Made by a program: the position numbers and the translations under genes. A stretch of 17,358 bases of DNA from JBDKTK01 sp039680225. GTDB lineage: Bacteria; Desulfobacterota; Syntrophia; Syntrophales; UBA4778. Where the stretch lies: NCBI GenBank assembly GCA_039680225.1, contig JBDKTK010000023.1:1-17358 (forward strand), given 5' to 3'. This document shows positions 12,869-17,358 of the stretch, piece by piece. The notes under the pieces were generated by a model. That model was not told where the DNA came from and made no database searches. It was given only the letters and a program-made list of their open reading frames with translations. Position 1 is the stretch's first letter; each line of letters opens with the position of its first letter.

Positions 12869-14151
12869 ACGTGCAGCTGAGATACGGTCTCGACGACCGG
12901 CCTCCCGCCGGGGAACTGGCCCTTTACGGCCTGCAATGGTTTGCAGTCACCATCCCCGTGATCATCATCATCGGGAAGGTCGCGGCCGGGCTCCACGCGC
13001 ATTCCCCGGCGGACGAAATCTCCTATATCCAGAAGCTCTCTTTCGTGATGGCGGCGGCGCTGCTGCTGGAGCTGACCGCCGGGCACCGGCTGCCGCTGAT
13101 CATCGGCCCCTCTACGGTGCTCCTTATCGGGATAATAGCAAGCCGGGGATTCGGCGCGGCAAGCATTTATTCTTCCATTTTGCTCGGCGGCGTCCTGCTG
13201 TTTGTGCTGAGCATTACCGGTTTGTTTGCGCACCTGAAAAAATTCTTTACAACGAGGGTGGTGGCCGTTGTCCTCCTGCTCATCGCCTTCACCATGACGC
13301 CCACGATCATGGCCCTGGTCGTATCCCCCCAATCCGGTTCGGGGCCGCTCGCCAACATAATATTTTCCCTGGCAATGATCTTTTCCATGTTCTTCCTGTA
13401 CAGCGTCCTGAAGGATATCTGGAGATCGACCCTGATCATCTGGGCAATGGCCGCCGGCAGCATTATTTATTTCTCCCTCTTTCCGGCCGGCCCGCTTTTC
13501 AAGTTCCATGAATTCCCCCTGGCCGGGGGTTTTCTCCGCGATTTTACGCTGCCGCTTTCCCTGGATGCGGGGGTGGTCATCTCGTTCGTTTTCTGCTATC
13601 TCGCCCTCGCCGTGAACGACCTGGGCTCCATCCAGTCCCTCAATGAGCTGCTGAAGCCGGAAGGTGAGAAGCAGAGGATCACGCGGGGCATGCTGGTCAC
13701 GGGGCTGGCCAATGTGGCTGCGGGGTTCCTCGGAGTAATCGGCCCGGTGAATTTCTCTTTGAGCCCCGGGGTGATCATATCGACCCGCTGCGCATCGCGG
13801 GCCGCGCTGTTTCCCACGGCCGCGCTGCTGTTGCTGCTTTCATTCTCGCCCGCGCTCCTTTCGCTGCTCGGCAACGTGCCTCCGGCGGTCATCGGCTGCG
13901 TGCTGGTTTACATCCTCTGCGCCCAGGTAGTCGCCGGCCTGTCTGTCATCAGCGAGCCGGGAAAGCCCCCGAGTTTCGAAACGGGGCTGGTCATCGGACT
14001 GCCGCTCATCCTCGGCACCGTTATCGCTTTCCTCCCGGCCGAGGTCCTCGCAACTTTCCCGACGATCCTCAGGCCGGTCCTGGGCAACGGATTCGTGGTG
14101 GGGGTGCTGGCGGCCCTGATAATGGAGCACCTCGTATTCAGGGGAAAGTAA
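12865..14151 (+). CDS. NCS2-family (uracil/xanthine-type) permease
   Basis: 428 residues, nearly all hydrophobic, with about 12-14 membrane segments. NCS2 traits seen: the end-half segment FVFCYLALAVNDLGSIQSLN (about 244-263, the TM8 region that binds the substrate in UraA), a GPVNFSLSPGVIISTRCASR loop (about 291-310, like the TM10 motif) and LGNVPPAVIGCVLVYI. The usual glutamate of TM8 is not obvious; Asn/Asp sit there instead (VNDLG), so the substrate may not be a standard nucleobase. The start is a TTG at 12865 overlapping the preceding stop (TTGA); a GTG at 12871 with a better-spaced CGGA is an alternative. It forms an operon with the AKR gene. Transport substrate unknown. Confidence 0.85.
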   Translation: MNVQLRYGLDDRPPAGELALYGLQWFAVTIPVIIIIGKVAAGLHAHSPADEISYIQKLSFVMAAALLLELTAGHRLPLIIGPSTVLLIGIIASRGFGAASIYSSILLGGVLLFVLSITGLFAHLKKFFTTRVVAVVLLLIAFTMTPTIMALVVSPQSGSGPLANIIFSLAMIFSMFFLYSVLKDIWRSTLIIWAMAAGSIIYFSLFPAGPLFKFHEFPLAGGFLRDFTLPLSLDAGVVISFVFCYLALAVNDLGSIQSLNELLKPEGEKQRITRGMLVTGLANVAAGFLGVIGPVNFSLSPGVIISTRCASRAALFPTAALLLLLSFSPALLSLLGNVPPAVIGCVLVYILCAQVVAGLSVISEPGKPPSFETGLVIGLPLILGTVIAFLPAEVLATFPTILRPVLGNGFVVGVLAALIMEHLVFRGK

Positions 14152-14160
14152 AAAGATGCA

Positions 14161-14182
14161 GGGGCGACCGGCCGGCCGCCCC
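14161..14182 (+). terminator. GC-rich hairpin between the permease and MFS genes
   Basis: GGGGCG and CGCCCC close a 22-nt hairpin with further CCGG pairing inside, 9 nt after the permease stop. No T-run follows, so it may only stabilise or separate the two parts of a shared transcript. Confidence 0.35.
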
Positions 14183-14206
14183 AGGAAATAAATTCATCAG
14201 GTCCTC

Positions 14207-15469
14207 ATGAACAACGAAAAGAAAATTATCCTCTTTACATCCGTGTCCCATTTCCTGTTCCATTTCTACGAGATCGCCTTCCCCGCCCTGACAATCCCGC
14301 TGATGCTTTCGCTGAACATGGACCTGAAGGATGTCCTGCAGTTGGGGTTCCCGATGTACCTGATGTTCGGGCTCCTCGCCCTGCCCTGGGGAATTTTCTC
14401 GGACCATTTCAGCAACCGCCTGGGGCTGGCAATCTGTTTCATCGGGGGGGCGGCCGGGGCGCTCATGGCCGCATTCTCGTCCACCCCCGCGCTGATAACA
14501 ATCTCGCTCGCGGCAATCGGGTTCTTCGCCTGCATTTCCCATCCCGCCGGGATGGGGCTGATCTCGCACTCGACAAAAAGGGTCGGGACAAGCCTCGGCA
14601 TCTTCAGCGTGGCGGGGAGTGTGGGGCTCGTGATCGGCCCGTTCGTGGCGGCCTTCCTCAACTGGATTGCCGGGTGGAAATTTGCGTACCTCGCCGCCGG
14701 CATTTTCAGCCTGTTCTGGGGGATTGCCATGCTCTTTGTCAGAATCGATGAAACTCCGGTCCATTATGAATCGACGGATACTTCGGCGGGCCGGGCGGCA
14801 AACAACACTGCGCACCCGTTCGGCCGGCTTTTTCTTTTCTTTTTTATCGTTACCCTCGGCGGGCTTGCCTACCGGATCAATATTGTGGCCCTGCCCGCAT
14901 ATCTAGAACTGAAAGCGGGCTTCCTCTCAGAATATATCCAAAGCCTTGGGATCCACAAACTCGCGGGGACGGCGACCCTGGCGGCGGCCGCCCTGACCTC
15001 GGTCGTGTACCTCTCCGGGATCATCGGCCAGTTCATCTCGGGAAAGCTTGCGGACAGGAGCGAGCTGCGGGGCCAGTATTTCCTTTTCAATGCGGCGAGC
15101 CTCCCCTTCATCCTGATGATGGCGTATTTCACCGATGTGCGGCTCGTGCTCGCCTCCGCCGCTTACGTCTTCTTCGCTCTGGGACTGCAGCCGATCGAGA
15201 ACAGCCTGATCGCAAAATTCACCCCGCGCCGGTGGCGCAGCACGGGCTACGGTTTCGCTATGATCCTGATATTCGGGGTGGGCGCCCTGGCTGTTTTCGT
15301 CGTGGGGTGGGTGTCGCGCAGTTGGGGACTCGAATCGGCTTACCTCGTATCGGCGGGCCTGATCGCCCTGATCGTCCTGAGTATAATTCTGTTGATTTTT
15401 ATCACGAAGGGAATTTCCTTCCACAACATCGCGAAAGAAAAAACCCCGGATGTTCCCCATTCTTATTAG
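14207..15469 (+). CDS. Major facilitator superfamily transporter
   Basis: 420 residues with 12 predicted membrane segments and a central basic/acidic loop (about 180-205, ETPVHYESTDTSAGRAANNT). MFS traits: a motif A-like loop between TM2 and TM3 (FSDHFSNRLG, with Asp-His-Phe..Arg) and a second copy between TM8 and TM9 (GKLADRSELRG). The inner half is repeated, as expected for the two six-helix bundles. Which compound it moves is not clear from sequence; it could export a metabolite or take up an acid. The ATG has a modest CAGG site. It lies 55 nt after the permease gene on the same strand. The stop overlaps the end of a converging remnant on the other strand by 4 nt. Confidence 0.92.
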   Translation: MNNEKKIILFTSVSHFLFHFYEIAFPALTIPLMLSLNMDLKDVLQLGFPMYLMFGLLALPWGIFSDHFSNRLGLAICFIGGAAGALMAAFSSTPALITISLAAIGFFACISHPAGMGLISHSTKRVGTSLGIFSVAGSVGLVIGPFVAAFLNWIAGWKFAYLAAGIFSLFWGIAMLFVRIDETPVHYESTDTSAGRAANNTAHPFGRLFLFFFIVTLGGLAYRINIVALPAYLELKAGFLSEYIQSLGIHKLAGTATLAAAALTSVVYLSGIIGQFISGKLADRSELRGQYFLFNAASLPFILMMAYFTDVRLVLASAAYVFFALGLQPIENSLIAKFTPRRWRSTGYGFAMILIFGVGALAVFVVGWVSRSWGLESAYLVSAGLIALIVLSIILLIFITKGISFHNIAKEKTPDVPHSY

Positions 15470-15744
15470 AGATGCCGCTTACGTTCAATCAGACGGCTTT
15501 TTGAGCAGCAGCGCATGGGCGGAGAGGCCCGCGCCGAACTGATCGAGAGGCCTGCGATATGCGGATCGAAAAAATTGATTTCGTCGTATATCCGCCGGAG
15601 CGGGTCCGCCTCAAAGGTGAGGTCGAGCATCCTTGCCTCGTGGCCCGCCTCCCGGGCGGCCTGGGCCGTCATGCAGGCGCCGACGGGAATGACAGGCAGG
15701 GGGAAATGGTTCCTGTTGGTATTGATGATAAGAATTCTTTTCAC
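15466..15744 (-). pseudogene. Remnant of a cobalamin-binding radical SAM protein
   Basis: The frame starts with GTG at 15744, has a strong GGGGGGA site, and reads MKRILIINTNRNHFPLPVIP..ACMTAQAAREAGHEARMLDLTF..DPHIAGLSIS, the usual N-terminal half of a B12-binding domain of radical SAM proteins. These are normally 450-600 residues; here only about 70 fit. From about 15540 on the frame gives an unrelated tail (ARASPPMRCCSKSRLIERKR) and stops. In another frame the same bases read PLDQFGAGLSAHALLLKKPSD, then stop, which looks like the end of a different protein, possibly a methyltransferase. So a deletion or frameshift joined two gene ends. It could still be made as a 92-residue peptide. No SAM CxxxCxxC motif is present. 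Confidence 0.6.
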
Positions 15745-15934
15745 CCGGGAATCCCCCCCTGATAGTTTATTTGACTAATGTAAAGAATCCCAAACCTTTG
15801 CTCAATAATGGTGACCATTATATTTTCGCGCGAAAATCCTGAGGAGGCTCTTAATACGCAGGGAAAACCGATTCTGGATTTTAGGGCGGATTTGAAGTAT
15901 GTAGCCCATGCTGCAATTTACGAGGTTTTAAAAA

Positions 15935-16891
15935 ATGCCCGGTAAAAACGATTTCATTACGGAGTTCCTTTTCGGCGGCTCGCCGGTCCAGAAGCTGGGA
16001 AATACCGTCCGGACCGAAATGCTGATGGACCTGAGGACCGAAGGATGGGTGGGCATCCCGCACGGCGGGATCGGGATGGCCGCAATGGTCGAGCTCGCAT
16101 CCTGTCTGGATCCCTGCCGGGACTCTGGGAAAATATCGTATCCCCTCTCTGCCGATTTCAGGATGGGCGGCTCCCGGCTGCAGGTCGGCGACTCTGTGCG
16201 GATAGAATTGTCCCGGAACGATTCTCAGGCAACGGGGCAGATGACGCCGCAATCCGCCGACGCCCCTTACCTCACAGCCGTAATATCAGCCAATGCCGGG
16301 ACACTGGACGCCGACCGGCTGAATTCATATCTGCCCGCGCGGCTTTCCGACATTGAGCGGAAACTTATTGCCCTGCCCTATTACAAGAACTGTTTCGTCT
16401 GCGGTGTCGAACGCCGGGACCCGGGATTAAAAAGAAAAATCCAGTTTGTTGAAGGTTCGCCCGGAAAGCCTGTGGCATCCATGGCCGGCTTCGACCGGGA
16501 AGACAGCGGGACCTTTTACCTGTTCCAGAGAGACGGCGCCCTTCACCCCTTGCCCATCCTGGCGCTCCTTGACGAAACCATCGGCTGGGCGGGTTTCATG
16601 ATGTCCGGAAGCGGCGCGGTAACGACCCGGATGAGCTATTCCCTGTTCAGGCCTGTCAGGGACAGCGAAAGGGTGATCGTGCTGGCGCGCGGAGACAAGC
16701 TCAGGAAGACGCCGACAAGATCGATGTTCTGGGCGTCGGGAGTGGCGGCAGCAGTCGCCGCGGACGGGAAATTTGAAGTTGTTGCGGCGGCTTCCGGGCA
16801 GTACCTGGGCATGCCGGAGCTGACCGCGCAGATGAGGACGGAACTCATGCCGCAGGAACTTACAATCAGGGCTTTCGAACTCGCCGGCTGA
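15935..16891 (+). CDS. Tandem hotdog-fold protein, thioesterase-like
   Basis: 318 residues made of two hotdog domains. Domain 1 (about 20-125) has VGIPHGGIGMAAMVELASCL (39-58), the helix and HGG of PaaI-type thioesterases. Domain 2 (about 150-292) begins with CFVCGVERRDPGLK (153-166), as in hotdog proteins of the CFVCG..GL kind, and has the active helix with LLDETIGWAGFM (211-222) and a strand pair MSYSLFRPVRDSERVIVLARG. Such proteins bind acyl-CoA or acyl-ACP and may cleave, hydrate or just bind it. Asp213/Glu214 are candidate catalytic residues; domain 1 could be structural. ATG with a GAGG site 8 nt upstream. Neighbours give no pathway. Hotdog fold is likely, activity unproven. Confidence 0.72.
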   Translation: MPGKNDFITEFLFGGSPVQKLGNTVRTEMLMDLRTEGWVGIPHGGIGMAAMVELASCLDPCRDSGKISYPLSADFRMGGSRLQVGDSVRIELSRNDSQATGQMTPQSADAPYLTAVISANAGTLDADRLNSYLPARLSDIERKLIALPYYKNCFVCGVERRDPGLKRKIQFVEGSPGKPVASMAGFDREDSGTFYLFQRDGALHPLPILALLDETIGWAGFMMSGSGAVTTRMSYSLFRPVRDSERVIVLARGDKLRKTPTRSMFWASGVAAAVAADGKFEVVAAASGQYLGMPELTAQMRTELMPQELTIRAFELAG

Positions 16892-16902
16892 AACTGAGGG
16901 GT

Positions 16903-17247
16903 CTATTTCAGCCGCGGATAATATTCGCCGGTCCTCGGGTTGAAATACCCGTGCCCGTTAATGGGCGGGTAATATTCCCCTGTTTTCGGATTTATTATGC
17001 CTTGTCCCTGGGGCGGAAAGAATTCGCCGGTGCGCGGGTTTATCGCGCCGCGGTTCAGGGAGGGCATCGGGGGCGGCGCCGGGACCCTCGGCTGCTGTAT
17101 CCGGGGGGGCCTCGGAACGGGCTGGAGCTGCCCCGGCGCCGGCAGAGCCTCGAGCCGGCTTACCGGGCCGTTATATCCGATCTCAGCGCCCGCCTGGCTT
17201 ATAAGTGCAATCAGCAATAATGCTGGAACAGCCGTCAATCTGAGCAT
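16903..17247 (-). CDS. Secreted proline-rich protein with NP[RK]TGE repeats
   Basis: 114 residues. Signal peptide (MLRLTAVPALLLIALISQAG, cut near AGA-E, residue 21). Then a proline-rich linker (about 35-63, with PRPPRI, PAPPPMP). Then three repeats of about 16-17 residues at 67-81, 83-98 and 100-114, each centred on INP[RK]TGE[FY][FY]P and starting with Gly; the last ends the protein with RLK. No cysteines. The repeats are rich in aromatic and proline residues, as in peptides that bind cell wall or other surface partners, but no family is recognised. ATG has a GAGGCGGGG site. It converges with the hotdog gene, 11 nt between the stop codons. The 111 nt to its right show no gene. Confidence 0.75.
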   Translation of the reverse strand: MLRLTAVPALLLIALISQAGAEIGYNGPVSRLEALPAPGQLQPVPRPPRIQQPRVPAPPPMPSLNRGAINPRTGEFFPPQGQGIINPKTGEYYPPINGHGYFNPRTGEYYPRLK

Positions 17248-17358
17248 AACGCCCCGCCTCTTTTCGTTCAGTCAGTTTAACGCAAGGGGGCCTGTTATTC
17301 AATTGCGTTTGACGTGATTGCGCCGCTTTTGAGAAGCATAGCCCAAATAAGTTCTTGA

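Noticed and set aside
15808..15945. 45-codon plus frame overlapping the start of the hotdog gene (ends YVAHAAIYEVLKNAR)
   Set aside because: Protein-like composition, but no ribosome site before its ATG and no recognised relative; could be a leader peptide, yet not supportable.
1..17358. CRISPR array, transposon, prophage or tRNA-linked island
   Set aside because: No regularly spaced repeats, no transposase or integrase frames, and no tRNA-like sequence seen on either strand.

Overview
The window looks like a chromosomal stretch of a GC-rich anaerobic bacterium, most likely a member of the Desulfobacterota (former Deltaproteobacteria, Syntrophobacter/Syntrophus/Geobacter-like). That is an inference from gene content: a TAXI-type solute receptor, a DUF4384 secreted protein, a PAS/GAF-rich sensor, an aldo/keto reductase with two iron-sulfur clusters, AGGAGG-type ribosome binding sites and dispersed CCCCTTT..AAAGGGG palindromes. 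I see no rRNA, tRNA, CRISPR array, transposase, integrase or phage gene.

Left part (1-5740, all on the minus strand). A multi-PAS/GAF sensor runs off the left edge. Upstream of it lie a nitronate monooxygenase-family flavoenzyme and a MarR-family regulator. Near-identical 15-bp palindromic sites sit exactly 20 nt upstream of the start codons of both genes, so this looks like a small autoregulated MarR/flavoenzyme module. Next come a membrane-anchored TAXI receptor without TRAP permease genes, a small secreted two-cysteine protein, and a 51-codon gene. The RNA upstream of the two small genes can fold: one stem would cover the ribosome binding site of the secreted protein, and a nested hairpin precedes the 51-codon gene.

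Middle part (5741-10271). A GAF-PAS histidine kinase and its NarL/LuxR-type response regulator overlap and end at a strong intrinsic terminator. Their promoter region is dense in CCCTGA(A)TT inverted repeats. Converging on them from the minus strand are a DUF4384 envelope protein and a ketopantoate reductase-family gene; the latter is flanked by two related palindromic repeats.

Right part (10272-17358). Here are a small acidic protein of unknown function (+), a small membrane protein and a nitroreductase-family protein (-), then a plus-strand run of an iron-sulfur aldo/keto reductase, an overlapping NCS2-type nucleobase permease and an MFS transporter. A decayed cobalamin-binding radical SAM N-terminus lies tail to tail with the MFS gene. 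A tandem hotdog-fold protein and a secreted proline-rich protein with three NP[RK]TGE repeats complete the window.

Overall this is an ordinary accessory/housekeeping region with redox enzymes, transport and signalling. I do not see a convincing new multi-gene system. The most distinctive signals are regulatory: the duplicated MarR operator, the predicted RNA folds around the two small genes, and the inverted-repeat cluster at the two-component promoter.
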